NCBI RefSeq assembly: GCF_003148645.1
Contig: NZ_QGGP01000005.1
Span: forward strand, 139,219 to 203,218
Direction of reading: 5' to 3'
From: Xanthomarina spongicola
Lineage (GTDB): Bacteria; Bacteroidota; Bacteroidia; Flavobacteriales; Flavobacteriaceae
Length of the DNA: 64,000 bases
Below are positions 42,594-52,921 of this stretch, piece by piece; position 1 is the stretch's first letter; every line of letters starts with the position of its first letter. Position numbers and translations under genes: made by a program. The notes beneath the pieces are model-generated. The model saw nothing but the letters and a program-made list of their open reading frames with translations, was not told the origin of the DNA and ran no database searches.

Positions 42594-44349
42594 CTTCTTC
42601 TTTTAAGAACTGGACTTCGTATAGATTTTTGTAATAACCATTTTGTTTTTTAAGAAGTGCTTTATGTGTACCAATTTCAACAATTTGTCCTTGATCCATA
42701 ACAATTATTTTATCGGCTTTTTTTATGGTTGCTAATCTATGAGCAATAACAATAGATGTTCTTCCTTTGGTTATTTTATAGGTTGCATTTTGGATAAGCT
42801 GTTCTGAATAAGAATCTACAGATGATGTTGCCTCGTCTAAAACCAAGATGCTTGGATTTGTAACGTATGCTCTTAAAAATGAAATTAATTGTCTTTGTCC
42901 TGATGATAACATGGCTCCACGTTCCTTAACATTATAATGGTAACCATTTGGAAGACTCATAATAAAATCGTGAATCCCAATATCTTTAGCAGCTTGTTCA
43001 ACATCTTTTATTGTAATATCTGGATTGTTTAAAGTAATATTATTTAAAATAGTATCAGCAAATAAAAACACATCTTGCAATACGATTGCAATTTGGGCTC
43101 GTAAAGACCTTAAAGTTAGCTTCTTGATATTAATATTATCGATGCAAATTGTTCCTTTGTTTATATCGTAAAACCGATTTAATAAATTAATAATGGTCGA
43201 TTTTCCTGCTCCAGTGGCACCAACAATGGCAACTGTTTCCCCAACATTAACTTCAAAAGAAATACCTTTTAAAACTTCTTCGTCTTCAACATAACTAAAG
43301 TGAACATCTTTAAATGAAATATGTCCATTAAAATGTGAAGCTACCTGAGTACCTGTATCATCTATTTGAGACGTTGTATCTAAAACTCTAAACACTCTTT
43401 TTGCAGCAATCATTCCCATTTGTAGTGTGTTAAATTTATCTGCAATTTGACGAAGAGGTCTAAACAACATAGGAATCATCATGATAAAAGCTGTTAAATC
43501 TCCAAGGGAAGCTGTTTGATCAATAACTGTATTTAAACCTCCATACCAAGCAATAAGACCAATAGTTATAGATGAAGATAATTCGGCAATTGGGAAAAAA
43601 ATCGAGTTATACCAAACTGTTTTCAACCAAGCTTTTTTATGACGTTGATTAATTTCTTTAAATTTCTTGTATTCGGTTTCTTCTCTTGTAAACAATTGAA
43701 GAATTTTCATTCCAGTAATTCGTTCTTGCACAAACGAATTTAGATTTGAGACTTCAGTTCTAACTTCTTCGAAAGCAAGTTTCATATACTTCTGAAAAAT
43801 ACGTGTGGCATATAGAACCAATGGCAACATTAAAAATACAATGATGCTTAATTCCCAATTCATATAAAGCATGACTAATGAAACTACAAGCATTGTAAGC
43901 AAATCTCTAAATATCATAAAAAGACCTTCGCCAAAAACATCTGCAATACGTTCCATATCTGTTACTGCTCTGGTAATTAAAACGCCTACCGAAGAGTTAT
44001 CGAAGTATTTCATTCTAAAACGAATCATGTGATCAAAAAGTTTCACACGAATGTCTTTAACCACACTTTGACCAAGATATCCTGAATAATAAATAAATAG
44101 TAATTGACAAATTACTTCAGAAAGAAGAACTCCTGCCATAATAAAAATATAAGGCAAAAAGCCTTCAACTGTTTTAGTTGCAATATTATTATCTATGGCT
44201 TGTTGTAAAATATATGGTCTTACAGCTCCAAAAATAGCCAATAAAATAACAGCTAAAAGCACTCCAATAAATACAAGCTTGTATGGCTTAATAAATATTA
44301 AAAGTTTTTTAAATAAGTTTATTTCTAATATGGACTCTATTTTACTCAT
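42586..44349 (-). CDS. MsbA-like ABC exporter (fused membrane and ATPase domains)
   Basis: A 587-residue half-transporter. Six membrane helices occupy residues 1-310. The nucleotide-binding domain has Walker A GATGAGKST (about 376), signature LSSGQRQ (about 477; the second residue is Ser, third Ser, then Gly), Walker B ILVLDEATSSVDS (about 499) and the switch His in IAHRLATI (about 537). Homodimeric exporters of this type move lipids or peptides outward; the substrate is unknown. It is 36 bases after truA on the same strand. Confidence 0.92.
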   Translation of the reverse strand: MSKIESILEINLFKKLLIFIKPYKLVFIGVLLAVILLAIFGAVRPYILQQAIDNNIATKTVEGFLPYIFIMAGVLLSEVICQLLFIYYSGYLGQSVVKDIRVKLFDHMIRFRMKYFDNSSVGVLITRAVTDMERIADVFGEGLFMIFRDLLTMLVVSLVMLYMNWELSIIVFLMLPLVLYATRIFQKYMKLAFEEVRTEVSNLNSFVQERITGMKILQLFTREETEYKKFKEINQRHKKAWLKTVWYNSIFFPIAELSSSITIGLIAWYGGLNTVIDQTASLGDLTAFIMMIPMLFRPLRQIADKFNTLQMGMIAAKRVFRVLDTTSQIDDTGTQVASHFNGHISFKDVHFSYVEDEEVLKGISFEVNVGETVAIVGATGAGKSTIINLLNRFYDINKGTICIDNINIKKLTLRSLRAQIAIVLQDVFLFADTILNNITLNNPDITIKDVEQAAKDIGIHDFIMSLPNGYHYNVKERGAMLSSGQRQLISFLRAYVTNPSILVLDEATSSVDSYSEQLIQNATYKITKGRTSIVIAHRLATIKKADKIIVMDQGQIVEIGTHKALLKKQNGYYKNLYEVQFLKEEVM

Positions 44350-44354
44350 GTTTA

Positions 44355-44373
44355 CTTCCCACGAAAGTGGAAA
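44355..44373. repeat. Intergenic palindrome CCCAC-GAAA-GTGG
   Basis: TTCCCACGAAAGTGGAAAT between truA and the ABC gene. It has the same GAAA-loop design as the element at 36165 but a different stem. Confidence 0.45.
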
Positions 44374-44385
44374 TCCCCTTTTATT

Positions 44386-45135
44386 TTATTCAGTTAATTT
44401 AATTGATTCTGGATATTTTACCTCTATTAAATACAAGCCATGAGCTGGAACCGAAAAACCTGCTTCACTTCTATTTTTAGATTTAATAATTGTGTGCAAG
44501 TCTTCTACTTCTAGTTTTCCTAGACCAACATTAATTAATGTTCCAACAATAGCTCGAACCATATTTCGTAAAAACCTATCTGCTGTAACAGTAAAATGCA
44601 ATTCGTTATTTACTAATTCTAATTCCGTTTGCATAATGTTGCAATTATAGGTGTTTACATCTGTATTGCTTTTAGAAAAACATTGAAAATCTTTATAGTG
44701 TAATAGTATTTTTGATGCTTCTTTCATTTTATCAATGTCTAAATCTTGTTTTAAATAAAAAGCACCATCATTATTAAACACATCCTTACTTAAGGAAATT
44801 CTGTATAGATAAGCTCGACTTAAAGCATGAAATCTTGCATGAGTATCTGGTTTTACTTTAAAAATATCTAGTATGGCAATGTCTTTTGGCAAAAATGAAT
44901 TGAGTTTATAAACTAAATCTTCATCTAAAAAATCAACCTCTGTATCGAAATGAGCGAACATTTGTTTGGCATGAACACCAGCATCTGTTCGTCCTGCACC
45001 AAAAATAGAAATAGTTTCGTTTAGAAGTGTTGATAAAGACTTTTCAATGACTTCTTGTACAGAAATAGCGTTAGGCTGATTTTGCCAGCCATGATAGTCT
45101 TTTCCATTATATGTAAGTTCTAAAAAATATCTCAA
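44386..45135 (-). CDS. truA: tRNA pseudouridine synthase A
   Basis: A 249-residue enzyme making pseudouridine at tRNA positions 38-40. The catalytic Asp is D51 in GAGRTDAGVHA. It also has YNGKDYHGWQNQPN (about 9-22), FHALSRAYLYRI (about 108) and FLRNMVRAIVGTLINVG (about 193). Standard length. It is first of a leftward pair with the ABC exporter. Confidence 0.96.
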   Translation of the reverse strand: MRYFLELTYNGKDYHGWQNQPNAISVQEVIEKSLSTLLNETISIFGAGRTDAGVHAKQMFAHFDTEVDFLDEDLVYKLNSFLPKDIAILDIFKVKPDTHARFHALSRAYLYRISLSKDVFNNDGAFYLKQDLDIDKMKEASKILLHYKDFQCFSKSNTDVNTYNCNIMQTELELVNNELHFTVTADRFLRNMVRAIVGTLINVGLGKLEVEDLHTIIKSKNRSEAGFSVPAHGLYLIEVKYPESIKLTE

Positions 45136-45249
45136 GCTAAAGTGCTATTTTTGTGAAAAGCAAAGATAGAATTTTAATCTTTCTTGAAATTTCAAATAAA
45201 CGTTAAATAAAATTATTCCGAATCTCCGGAACCCTTCCAAGGATATAAT

Positions 45250-45744
45250 ATGAAGAAAATTCTTCTCCTTTCAGACACTCACAGCTATATAGATGATGCT
45301 ATTTTAAAACATGTAAAGCAAGCTGACGAAGTTTGGCATGCAGGAGATATTGGCGATTTAAACGTAACAAACCAGATAAAGAAACTAAAACCCTTAAAAG
45401 CTGTTTTTGGAAATATTGATGGCCATGAAGCTCGAACAGAGTTTCCAGAGAACAATCGGTTTATGTGTGAAGGTGTTGATGTCTGGATAACACATATAGG
45501 AGGTTATCCAAATAGATACGACATTAGGATTAGAGATTCAATTAGAAAAAACCCTCCAGATTTATTTATTTGTGGACATTCGCATATTTTAAAAGTAATG
45601 CCAGATAAAAAATTAAATTTATTACATATGAATCCTGGAGCAGTAGGAAAATATGGTTTTCACAAAGTAAGAACAATGCTTCGTTTTGTAATAGATGAAA
45701 GTAATATAAAAGACTTAGAAGTTATTGAATTTGAAAACAGGTAA
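45250..45744 (+). CDS. YfcE/MJ0936-type metallophosphoesterase
   Basis: A 164-residue calcineurin-like phosphodiesterase. Metal ligands are in LLSDTHSYIDD (D8, H10), HAGDIGD (about 36-42), GNIDGHE (about 54-60), THIGGYPN (about 81) and CGHSHILKV (about 109-117). It hydrolyses phosphodiesters such as cyclic nucleotides in vitro; the natural substrate is unknown. A single gene, divergent from truA. Confidence 0.92.
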   Translation: MKKILLLSDTHSYIDDAILKHVKQADEVWHAGDIGDLNVTNQIKKLKPLKAVFGNIDGHEARTEFPENNRFMCEGVDVWITHIGGYPNRYDIRIRDSIRKNPPDLFICGHSHILKVMPDKKLNLLHMNPGAVGKYGFHKVRTMLRFVIDESNIKDLEVIEFENR

Positions 45745-45775
45745 TAAAAAACCCAAGGTCTTCACCTTGGGTTTA
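45743..45775 (-). terminator. Terminator between the phosphoesterase and DUF4293 genes
   Basis: A perfect 11-bp stem AAACCCAAGGT / ACCTTGGGTTT (45749-45759, 45764-45774) with a CTTC loop. On the minus strand it is followed by six T, so it ends the DUF4293 transcript and may also slow the plus strand. Confidence 0.8.
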
Positions 45776-45802
45776 CGCACTAATACTACTAAGATGATAG
45801 GC

Positions 45803-46213
45803 TTATCTTAATCGATCTACAGATTTCACGAGATCTTCATCCTTCTTAATGGCCTTATTGGCTAATGCCAAAAACACGATAGAAATAATAGGAAGAAAAA
45901 TCCCAATACCTTTCTCAGAAACTAAAGCTTCTCCAGATAAATTTAGAGATTGATACACAAATAATCCTAGTAAAAAAAAGTTTAATATAATGTTTAGTCG
46001 TCCCAACATAAATTGAGATTTCCTATTTTTAAATCTTGAAATAGATAGTATTGAAAAAAATGCCGAAACTAAAAACATAGCAAAAATGTAATTTATATCA
46101 TCTGCATATATTTTTACATTTTCTGGCGATGTCCATAATTCAAACACATATATAAGTCCTCCAGAAACTCCTGCAGCAATTAAAAGATATATAGTTTGAA
46201 TTCTTTGAAGCAT
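45803..46213 (-). CDS. DUF4293 membrane protein
   Basis: A 136-residue protein with four membrane helices (about 5-25, 40-58, 68-88, 100-120), starting MLQRIQTIYLLIAAG, which is the hallmark of DUF4293. Function is unknown. It is divergent from rho, the usual partner location in Flavobacteriaceae as I recall. Confidence 0.85.
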   Translation of the reverse strand: MLQRIQTIYLLIAAGVSGGLIYVFELWTSPENVKIYADDINYIFAMFLVSAFFSILSISRFKNRKSQFMLGRLNIILNFFLLGLFVYQSLNLSGEALVSEKGIGIFLPIISIVFLALANKAIKKDEDLVKSVDRLR

Positions 46214-46305
46214 TATTTATACTATTTTGAGGGACAAAAATAATAGTTTCTTTTTTAAAAATAACTTAAATAAATAAAATAAAGTTGTATAATTGCAATA
46301 ATAAA

Positions 46306-46326
46306 TTACAACTATCACAGTTGTAA
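46306..46326. promoter_or_regulatory. Dyad in the rho/DUF4293 divergent region
   Basis: TTACAACT-ATCAC-AGTTGTAA, a perfect 8-bp inverted repeat. TATAATTG at 46288-46295 is a weak promoter candidate for rho. It may be an operator or the base of a leader hairpin; rho is often autoregulated in its leader. Confidence 0.35.
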
Positions 46327-46409
46327 GTTGTTAATTCTTCAGAATAAAATCAATTTTTTTCAGAAAAATTCAAATTTAATATTTAACACAAATATTCAAT
46401 TCAACATCA

Positions 46410-48050
46410 ATGTTTGAAATCTCACAATTAAAAGAAATGAAGCTTCCTGAGTTACAGGACATAGCAAAAAAACTGAACGTTTCTAAATATCGTTCTTTAA
46501 AGAAATTAGATTTAGTATATCAAATCCTAGATCATCAAGCTGCTAACCCAAAAGCAGTAAAAGAAGTTGTAAAAGAGGAACCTATAAAAGAAGCTCCAAA
46601 ACAACAAGACAAAAAACCGAGACAAAGAGTACAAAGACCACCAGCTAGAGAGCAGCAAAAAACTGAGCAAAAGCCTATTCAAAAAGAAAAAGCTGAAGCT
46701 CCAAAAGTGGAAAACAAAAAACCTCAACACTCTAAACCTTCTAATCCTTCTCAAAACACTGAGAATAAAAGCAAGGATGAGAATAAAGACGAACAAAGAA
46801 CTCACACTAAGAACGATAATCAAAATCGTCCTAAAAGAGAAAATAAAAATCCAAACCAAAATAAAAAACAGAATCAAGGTAATTCTAATGGTAATAAAGA
46901 TACTAGAAACAGGTATCGTGAACCAGACTTTGAGTTTGATGCTATTATTGAAAGTGAAGGTGTTTTAGACGTGATGCAAGATGGATACGGTTTTTTACGT
47001 TCATCTGATTATAATTATTTGTCTTCTCCTGATGATATTTATGTATCTCAATCTCAAATAAGATTATTTGGATTGAAAAAAGGAGACACTGTTCTTGGAA
47101 ATGTGAGACCTCCAAAAGAAGGAGAAAAATATTTTCCTTTAATAAAGGTAAACAAGATTAATGGTCAAAACCCAGAAGTGGTAAGAGATAGAGTTTCTTT
47201 TGAACATTTAACACCTCTTTTTCCTCAAGAAAAATTTAATATAGCTGAAAGACAAAGTACTATTTCTACTAGAATTATGGATTTGTTTTCTCCAATTGGA
47301 AAAGGACAACGTGGTATGATAGTCTCTCAACCAAAAACTGGTAAAACTATGTTATTAAAGGATGTAGCAAATGCAATAGCAGCTAACCATCCTGAAGTTT
47401 ACCAAATGATATTACTTATAGACGAAAGACCAGAAGAGGTTACAGATATGCAACGTAATGTTCGTGGAGAAGTTATTGCTTCAACTTTCGACAAAGAAGC
47501 ACACGAGCACGTAAAAATAGCAGACATTGTATTAGAAAAAGCAAAACGATTGGTTGAGTGTGGTCATGATGTCGTAATACTTTTAGATTCAATTACACGT
47601 CTTGCAAGAGCCTATAATACAGTTCAACCAGCTTCAGGTAAAATATTAAGTGGTGGTGTTGATGCAAATGCTTTACACAAACCAAAACGTTTCTTTGGTG
47701 CTGCAAGAAATATAGAAAATGGTGGTTCTTTAACCATAATAGCAACTGCACTTACAGAAACAGGATCTAAAATGGACGAAGTAATCTTTGAAGAATTTAA
47801 AGGTACTGGTAATATGGAATTACAATTAGATAGAAAAATATCTAACCGTAGAATTTTCCCTGCAATAGACCTTACTTCATCAAGCACTAGACGAGATGAT
47901 ATCTTATTAGACGAAACAACTATTCAAAGAATGTGGGTTATGCGTAAATACTTAGCAGATATGAATCCTGTTGAAGCTATGGAATTTATTAATGAAAGAT
48001 TCAAACAAACAAGAAATAATGAAGAGTTTTTAATATCCATGAACGGATAA
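46410..48050 (+). CDS. rho: Transcription termination factor Rho with long disordered insert
   Basis: A 546-residue hexameric RNA helicase. It has the N-terminal Rho-N helix bundle ([18 protein letters not shown]), then a disordered insert rich in Lys, Gln, Asn and Pro (about residues 50-172), then the RNA-binding OB domain ([20 protein letters not shown]). The ATPase core has Walker A QPKTGKT (about 309-315), DERPEEVTD (about 340) and the Q-loop/R-loop region. About 125 residues longer than E. coli Rho; such inserts are characteristic of Bacteroidota. Two hairpins follow. Confidence 0.96.
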   Translation: MFEISQLKEMKLPELQDIAKKLNVSKYRSLKKLDLVYQILDHQAANPKAVKEVVKEEPIKEAPKQQDKKPRQRVQRPPAREQQKTEQKPIQKEKAEAPKVENKKPQHSKPSNPSQNTENKSKDENKDEQRTHTKNDNQNRPKRENKNPNQNKKQNQGNSNGNKDTRNRYREPDFEFDAIIESEGVLDVMQDGYGFLRSSDYNYLSSPDDIYVSQSQIRLFGLKKGDTVLGNVRPPKEGEKYFPLIKVNKINGQNPEVVRDRVSFEHLTPLFPQEKFNIAERQSTISTRIMDLFSPIGKGQRGMIVSQPKTGKTMLLKDVANAIAANHPEVYQMILLIDERPEEVTDMQRNVRGEVIASTFDKEAHEHVKIADIVLEKAKRLVECGHDVVILLDSITRLARAYNTVQPASGKILSGGVDANALHKPKRFFGAARNIENGGSLTIIATALTETGSKMDEVIFEEFKGTGNMELQLDRKISNRRIFPAIDLTSSSTRRDDILLDETTIQRMWVMRKYLADMNPVEAMEFINERFKQTRNNEEFLISMNG

Positions 48051-48073
48051 TCTAAAACCATTTAAATACTTAT

Positions 48074-48105
48074 AAAGCCTAGATTATGTCAAGGCTTTTT
48101 TTTTG
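48074..48105 (+). terminator. rho terminator
   Basis: AAAGCC pairs with GGCTTT, and a T9 run follows 24 bases after the rho stop. Confidence 0.7.
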
Positions 48106-48131
48106 CTAATGGTTAAAATCAAAATAATAAA

Positions 48132-48170
48132 ACAAAAAAAGCCTTTCAATTTTAAATTGAAAGGCTTTCT
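48132..48170 (-). terminator. rpsT terminator
   Basis: A perfect 15-bp stem (48138-48152 with 48154-48168, AAAGCCTTTCAATTT) followed on the minus strand by seven T, 22 bases after the rpsT stop. Confidence 0.85.
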
Positions 48171-48191
48171 ACTTATACTTAAGTAAATTTC

Positions 48192-48443
48192 TTATAAAGA
48201 AGCTACGTGCTTAGTTAAGCTAGATTTTAAATTCGATGCTTTGTTAGCATGAATAATATTTTTCTTAGCTAATTTATCAATCATTGAAACTATTGTAGGA
48301 AACATTGTCTCAGCTTCTTTCTTAGATTCTAATTCACGTAATTTTTTAATAGCATTACGTGTTGTTTTATGCTGATACTTGTTTCTTAAACGTTTAGCTT
48401 CGTTACTTCTAATTCTCTTTAATGCTGACTTATGATTTGCCAT
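48192..48443 (-). CDS. rpsT: 30S ribosomal protein S20
   Basis: An 83-residue, Lys/Arg-rich three-helix protein binding 16S rRNA: MANHKSALKRIRSNEAKRLRNK is the S20 opening, and IIHANKASNLKSSLTKHV its C-terminal helix. Normal length. It is followed by a strong terminator and preceded by tRNA-Glu on the same strand. Confidence 0.96.
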   Translation of the reverse strand: MANHKSALKRIRSNEAKRLRNKYQHKTTRNAIKKLRELESKKEAETMFPTIVSMIDKLAKKNIIHANKASNLKSSLTKHVASL

Positions 48444-48471
48444 TATATTATCTTTTCTTTTATAAAAATTG

Positions 48472-48543
48472 TAGCCCGTAGGGGAATCGAACCCCTCTTA
48501 CCAGGATGAAAACCTGGCGTCCTAGCCGATAGACGAACGGGCC
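48472..48543 (-). tRNA. tRNA-Glu (anticodon TTC)
   Basis: Minus strand: acceptor GGCCCGT / ACGGGCT, anticodon stem CCAGG / CCTGG with loop TTTTCAT (anticodon TTC), T stem GAGGGGTTCGATTCCCC. 72 bases with discriminator A; CCA is not encoded. It is 28 bases upstream of rpsT. Confidence 0.95.
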
Positions 48544-48694
48544 ATTTTTGTTTTTGAGAATGCAAATATATATCTTACTTTATAAATTTGCAATATTTTT
48601 CAAATAACTTTCAATGTTTCCATTGCGGATGCAAAAATACAACTATTTTTAAATGTTGCAATAGCTAGACAATCTTTTTTAAAAATATTTTTAA

Positions 48695-50173
48695 TTAATA
48701 TGCCTTTGCAAACAATACTCTACGTTTTGAAGGCTTTCCAGTAAACACACATTCGCCTATTTGTTCCTTTTCATCGGTAGGAATACATCTAATCGTTGCT
48801 TTTGTTAGTTCTTTTATTTTAGATTCCGTTTCTACTGTACCATCCCAATGAGCAGAAATAAACCCTCCTTTTGTTTCTAATACAGTTTTGAACTCTTCAA
48901 AATTATCTACCAATGTTATATGCGAATCTCTATAATCTAAAGCTTTTTTATAAAGTGTATTTTGAATTTCAACCATTAAGCTTTCAACCTTAGAAGACAA
49001 ATTATCTAAAGCAATAACTTCTTTTGTTAAAGTATCTCTTCTAGCAAGCTCAACAGTTCCATTTTCTAAATCTTTTGGACCAATTGCAATTCTTAAAGGA
49101 ACCCCTTGTAACTCATGTTGTGCAAACTTGGCTCCTGGCCTTAAAGTTGTTCTATTATCAAACTTTACCGAAATATGTTTCGCTCTTAAGTCGCTCATTA
49201 TTAAGTTTGCGATTTTAGAAATCTCCTCTAATTGTTCATCCGTTTTATAGATTGGAACAATAACCACTTGATTTGGAGCTAAGTTTGGTGGCAAGACTAA
49301 TCCATGATCATCGCTATGAGTCATTATTAGAGCTCCCATAAGTCTGGTAGAAACACCCCAAGATGTTGCCCAAACATAATCCTGTTTTCCCTCTTTAGAT
49401 GTAAACTTCACATCGAATGCTTTAGCAAAATTTTGCCCAAGAAAATGAGATGTTCCAGCCTGTAAGGCTTTACCATCTTGCATTAAAGCTTCAATACAGT
49501 AGGTCTCTACAGCTCCTGCAAAGCGTTCACTTTCTGTTTTTAAACCTTTAATAACTGGAATTGCCATGAAGTTTTCAGCAAAAGTAGCATATACATTATT
49601 CATTAATTCTGCTTCTTGTATAGCTTCAGCCTTTGTTTCATGAGCTGTATGCCCTTCTTGCCATAAAAATTCTGCTGTACGCAAAAATAAACGTGTACGC
49701 ATTTCCCAACGAACTACATTTGCCCATTGGTTAATTAATAATGGTAAGTCTCTATAAGATTGTATCCAACCTTTGTAGGTATTCCAAATAATAGCTTCAC
49801 TTGTTGGTCTTACAATAAGTTCTTCTTCAAGTTTTGCTTCAGGATCAACACGTAATTTCCCTGGATTATCTGGATCGTTTTGTAATCTATAATGTGTAAC
49901 AATAGCACATTCTTTTGCAAAGCCTTCAGCATTTTTTTCTTCAGCTTCAAATAAACTTTTAGGAACAAATAATGGAAAATATGCATTTTGATGCCCTGTC
50001 TCTTTAAACATTCTATCTAATTCTGCTTGCATTTTTTCCCAAATTGCATAGCCATAAGGTTTAATTACCATACAGCCTCTTACTGCAGAGTTTTCTGCAA
50101 GGTCTGCTTTTACAACAAGTTCGTTATACCATTTTGAATAATCCTCGGCTCTACTTGTAAGTTTTTTGCTCAT
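48695..50173 (-). CDS. proS: Prolyl-tRNA synthetase (eukaryote-like type)
   Basis: A 492-residue class II synthetase. Motif 2 is seen in [24 protein letters not shown] (about 155-178) and motif 3 near [24 protein letters not shown] (about 275-300). A C-terminal domain ends in VLFAKAY. It lacks the editing insertion of the bacterial long form, so it is the 'type 3' archaeal/eukaryote-like ProS common in Bacteroidota. Monocistronic and divergent from the YG-rich lipoprotein gene. Confidence 0.95.
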   Translation of the reverse strand: MSKKLTSRAEDYSKWYNELVVKADLAENSAVRGCMVIKPYGYAIWEKMQAELDRMFKETGHQNAYFPLFVPKSLFEAEEKNAEGFAKECAIVTHYRLQNDPDNPGKLRVDPEAKLEEELIVRPTSEAIIWNTYKGWIQSYRDLPLLINQWANVVRWEMRTRLFLRTAEFLWQEGHTAHETKAEAIQEAELMNNVYATFAENFMAIPVIKGLKTESERFAGAVETYCIEALMQDGKALQAGTSHFLGQNFAKAFDVKFTSKEGKQDYVWATSWGVSTRLMGALIMTHSDDHGLVLPPNLAPNQVVIVPIYKTDEQLEEISKIANLIMSDLRAKHISVKFDNRTTLRPGAKFAQHELQGVPLRIAIGPKDLENGTVELARRDTLTKEVIALDNLSSKVESLMVEIQNTLYKKALDYRDSHITLVDNFEEFKTVLETKGGFISAHWDGTVETESKIKELTKATIRCIPTDEKEQIGECVFTGKPSKRRVLFAKAY

Positions 50174-50273
50174 ATACAGGTTTTTGGCACAAATATTGTG
50201 TCTATGTTAAATATAAAAATAGTTCAGCAAAACTAACTATTTTTGTTATGTTCAACAATAAAATCTAAGAGAT

Positions 50274-51296
50274 ATGCAAAATAATAACTCCTTTTTCACT
50301 AAAACACCATTTGTAGCTGTTTATGGCTTATTTATTGTTTTGGCCTCATGTGGTCCTTCACAATATGCAACCCAAGATAACGATGGTATTTATAGTACAG
50401 AAACAACCGTTGAATATCAAGAAGAGGTTACACAAATAAAACCTGAATCTGAAAGTCAGACTTTTTATAAGAATTACTTTAAAGAAAAATCCTTAGAATA
50501 CCAGCTACCAGAAGAAGAGGAAGATGAAATATTTACAGATGTTGAAGAATATGAAGGCGAATATGCAGTAGCTCAAGATTCTGTTGAAACAGAGTACAAT
50601 AGTTATTCTGGTTGGGGACAAGAAAGCAGTAGTGTTTCTATAACTATTAATACTGGATTTAATTACGGATGGGGTTACAGCCCTTGGTATTCTCCTTACT
50701 ATTATGGAGGGTTTTATCCTTATTATGGTTATGGTTGGGGTTATTATAACCCTTGGATTTACCCAACTCCATATTATGGTTATTATGGAGGTGGTTACTA
50801 TGGTGGTTATTATGGAGGTGGATATTATGCCTATGGAGGAAGAGGCTTAGCATATAGTTCAAGTAGAAGAGGCAACTATTATGGTAATAACTACTATGGT
50901 TCAAGAAATACAAATATGTATAATAGTAGAACAAGAAATTCTGGATCGACTGTAGGTTATGCTTCACCAAGAGTTAGAGGTAACTCTGCTAGCACTTCGA
51001 CTGTAAGCCCTAGAACAACAACTAGACCAAGAACAGCTACAACAAACTCTACGTCAACCCCAAGACCTAGAACTACAACTAGACCTGAATCCACAACATC
51101 GACTCCTAGACCTAGAACAACTACAACTAAACCAAGAACTAAATCGAATTCTGGATCTACAGTAACACCTAGACCAAGAACAAATTCAACGCCAAGTAGT
51201 AGTTCGCCAAGATCATATTCTCCTAGTAGATCTAGTTCTTCATCTTATTCTGGAGGAGGAAGAAGTTCTGGTGGTAGTAGAGGAAGAGGAAGATAA
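50274..51296 (+). CDS. Low-complexity YG-rich / TPR-rich lipoprotein
   Basis: A 340-residue protein with a hydrophobic N-terminus and lipobox (VLASCGPSQ, Cys about 26). Residues about 30-105 are acidic and Gln/Ser-rich. Residues about 125-200 are almost only Tyr, Gly, Trp, Pro and Ser (YYGGYYGGGYYAYGG). Residues about 215-340 are Arg/Thr/Ser/Pro-rich (TTTRPRTATTNS and similar). It should be disordered and sticky on the outer membrane. No family is named. A 27-base gap to the porin gene indicates one operon. Confidence 0.65.
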   Translation: MQNNNSFFTKTPFVAVYGLFIVLASCGPSQYATQDNDGIYSTETTVEYQEEVTQIKPESESQTFYKNYFKEKSLEYQLPEEEEDEIFTDVEEYEGEYAVAQDSVETEYNSYSGWGQESSSVSITINTGFNYGWGYSPWYSPYYYGGFYPYYGYGWGYYNPWIYPTPYYGYYGGGYYGGYYGGGYYAYGGRGLAYSSSRRGNYYGNNYYGSRNTNMYNSRTRNSGSTVGYASPRVRGNSASTSTVSPRTTTRPRTATTNSTSTPRPRTTTRPESTTSTPRPRTTTTKPRTKSNSGSTVTPRPRTNSTPSSSSPRSYSPSRSSSSSYSGGGRSSGGSRGRGR

Positions 51297-51323
51297 AAAT
51301 TGAAAAAAGAAAAAAATAATAAT

Positions 51324-52859
51324 ATGAGAAAGTTAATCATACTATTCATAGGTGTTCTATCTATGCCAATTTTATATGCACAAGATGTTACTGATGCAGT
51401 AAGATATACCCAAGACGAGATACAAGGTACTGCAAGATTTAGAGGTTTAAGTGGTGCTTTTGGTGCACTAGGCGGAGACATGAGTGCTGTTAGTATTAAT
51501 CCAGCTGGTTCTTCAATTTTTACGGGAAGTCATGTTTCTTTATCGCTTTCTAATAATAATATTAAAAATGATGTTCAGTATTTTAATGGATTTAATACTT
51601 CGAAAGAATCTATTATTGATTTAAATCAAACTGGAGCTGCATTTGTTTTTAAAAACCCTAACAGTAATTCTGATTGGTCAAAATTTGCTTTTAGTGCAGC
51701 ATACGATAAAGTTCAGAATTATAACAACGATTGGTTTGCAAGTGGAATTAATTCAACATCTATAGATAGGTATTTTCTAGATATTACTGAAAACCAAGCA
51801 GTCCCTTTTGGTGTGTTAAAACTCCAACCTGGAGAATATATTGAAGAGGCTTATGCAGATATAGGTTCTACTCCTGGTTATGGTTATTCTGCACAACAAG
51901 TGTTTCTTGGATATTGGGCTGGAATTATTGACCCAGTAAATTTAGATAATGATACTAATAATGATGAAACAAATTATTTCTCGAATACAGCACCAGCAGA
52001 ATCTTTTTATCAGGAATATTATTATGCCTCTTCTGGCTATAATGGTAAGTTTTCATTGAATTTTTCTACAGCATTTAAAGACAGAATATATTTAGGTGTT
52101 AATTTTAATACACATTTTATTAATTATGATAAGTTTACTAGTTTCTACGAAACCAATAATGATCCCGATTCTTTAGCTAAGAATATTATTTTTGAGAACT
52201 GGCTATCAACATTTGGTTCTGGATTTTCATTTCAGTTAGGAGCCATTGCTAAAGTTACTAATGATTTAAGATTGGGATTATCTTATAATTCTCCTACTTG
52301 GTATAGAATAGAAGAAGAATTAATTCAAAATATAGATTCTAATATTGCTGATCCTGAAATAGGTTATATTTCAAACATCATAAATATTTATCCTGCATAC
52401 AATATTCAATCGCCTGGTAAATTTACTGGTAGTTTAGCTTATATTTTTGGAGAATATGGCTTAATTAGTTTCGATTATTCTTTAAAGGACTATGGAAACA
52501 CAAAATTTAAACCAACTTCAGACTCCTATTTTGCTAATCAAAATAATGCCATTAACAATCAATTAACCACAGCTTCAACTTATAAAGTTGGTGGTGAAAT
52601 AAGAATTCAACAACTTAGTATAAGAGGTGGTTATAGATTTGAAGAAAGTCCATATAAGAATGAAAAAACACTAAGCGATTTAACTGGTTATTCTCTAGGA
52701 TTAGGTTATAGCTTTGGTAAATTTAGATTAGACATGGCCTTCGACCAAGCAAAACAATCTTCTGAATATAGATTGTATAGTAATTCAGGTTTTCCAAGTA
52801 TAGCATCAATAGATTCGAAATTAACTAATGTTACTTTTACAGTTGGATTTAATCTTTAA
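51324..52859 (+). CDS. OmpP1/FadL-type outer-membrane porin
   Basis: A 511-residue protein with a signal peptide (MRKLIILFIGVLSMPILYAQ) and the family start motif RFRGLSGAFGALGGDMSAVSINPAGSSIF (about 31-58), the N-terminal hatch of OmpP1/FadL/TodX transporters. Repeated beta strands end in FTVGFNL. It is likely to move hydrophobic molecules across the outer membrane. The frame opens at TTG 51300, but ATG 51324 puts the signal peptide at the start, so I chose it. In flavobacteria such genes are often called 'hemin receptor'; haem transport is not supported here. Confidence 0.88.
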   Translation: MRKLIILFIGVLSMPILYAQDVTDAVRYTQDEIQGTARFRGLSGAFGALGGDMSAVSINPAGSSIFTGSHVSLSLSNNNIKNDVQYFNGFNTSKESIIDLNQTGAAFVFKNPNSNSDWSKFAFSAAYDKVQNYNNDWFASGINSTSIDRYFLDITENQAVPFGVLKLQPGEYIEEAYADIGSTPGYGYSAQQVFLGYWAGIIDPVNLDNDTNNDETNYFSNTAPAESFYQEYYYASSGYNGKFSLNFSTAFKDRIYLGVNFNTHFINYDKFTSFYETNNDPDSLAKNIIFENWLSTFGSGFSFQLGAIAKVTNDLRLGLSYNSPTWYRIEEELIQNIDSNIADPEIGYISNIINIYPAYNIQSPGKFTGSLAYIFGEYGLISFDYSLKDYGNTKFKPTSDSYFANQNNAINNQLTTASTYKVGGEIRIQQLSIRGGYRFEESPYKNEKTLSDLTGYSLGLGYSFGKFRLDMAFDQAKQSSEYRLYSNSGFPSIASIDSKLTNVTFTVGFNL

Positions 52860-52884
52860 ATAGCGAATTATCTTTAAAAAAATA

Positions 52885-52917
52885 AAAAAAGCTCTGACAA
52901 ATATCAGAGCTTTTTTA
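52885..52917. terminator. Bidirectional terminator
   Basis: A 13-bp stem AAAAAAGCTCTGA / TCAGAGCTTTTTT (52885-52897, 52904-52916), with A and T runs on both sides. It serves both convergent genes. Confidence 0.88.
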
Positions 52918-52921
52918 TTTT

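Noticed and set aside
46527..46877. 116-codon frame opposite the Rho insert
   Set aside because: Antisense shadow of a Lys/Gln/Asn-rich coding stretch; its Phe/Leu/Arg-only composition is an artefact of the opposite strand.
50659..50970. 103-codon His/Asn-rich frame opposite the YG-rich lipoprotein
   Set aside because: Composition mirrors the Tyr/Gly repeats on the plus strand; no leader or start signal.
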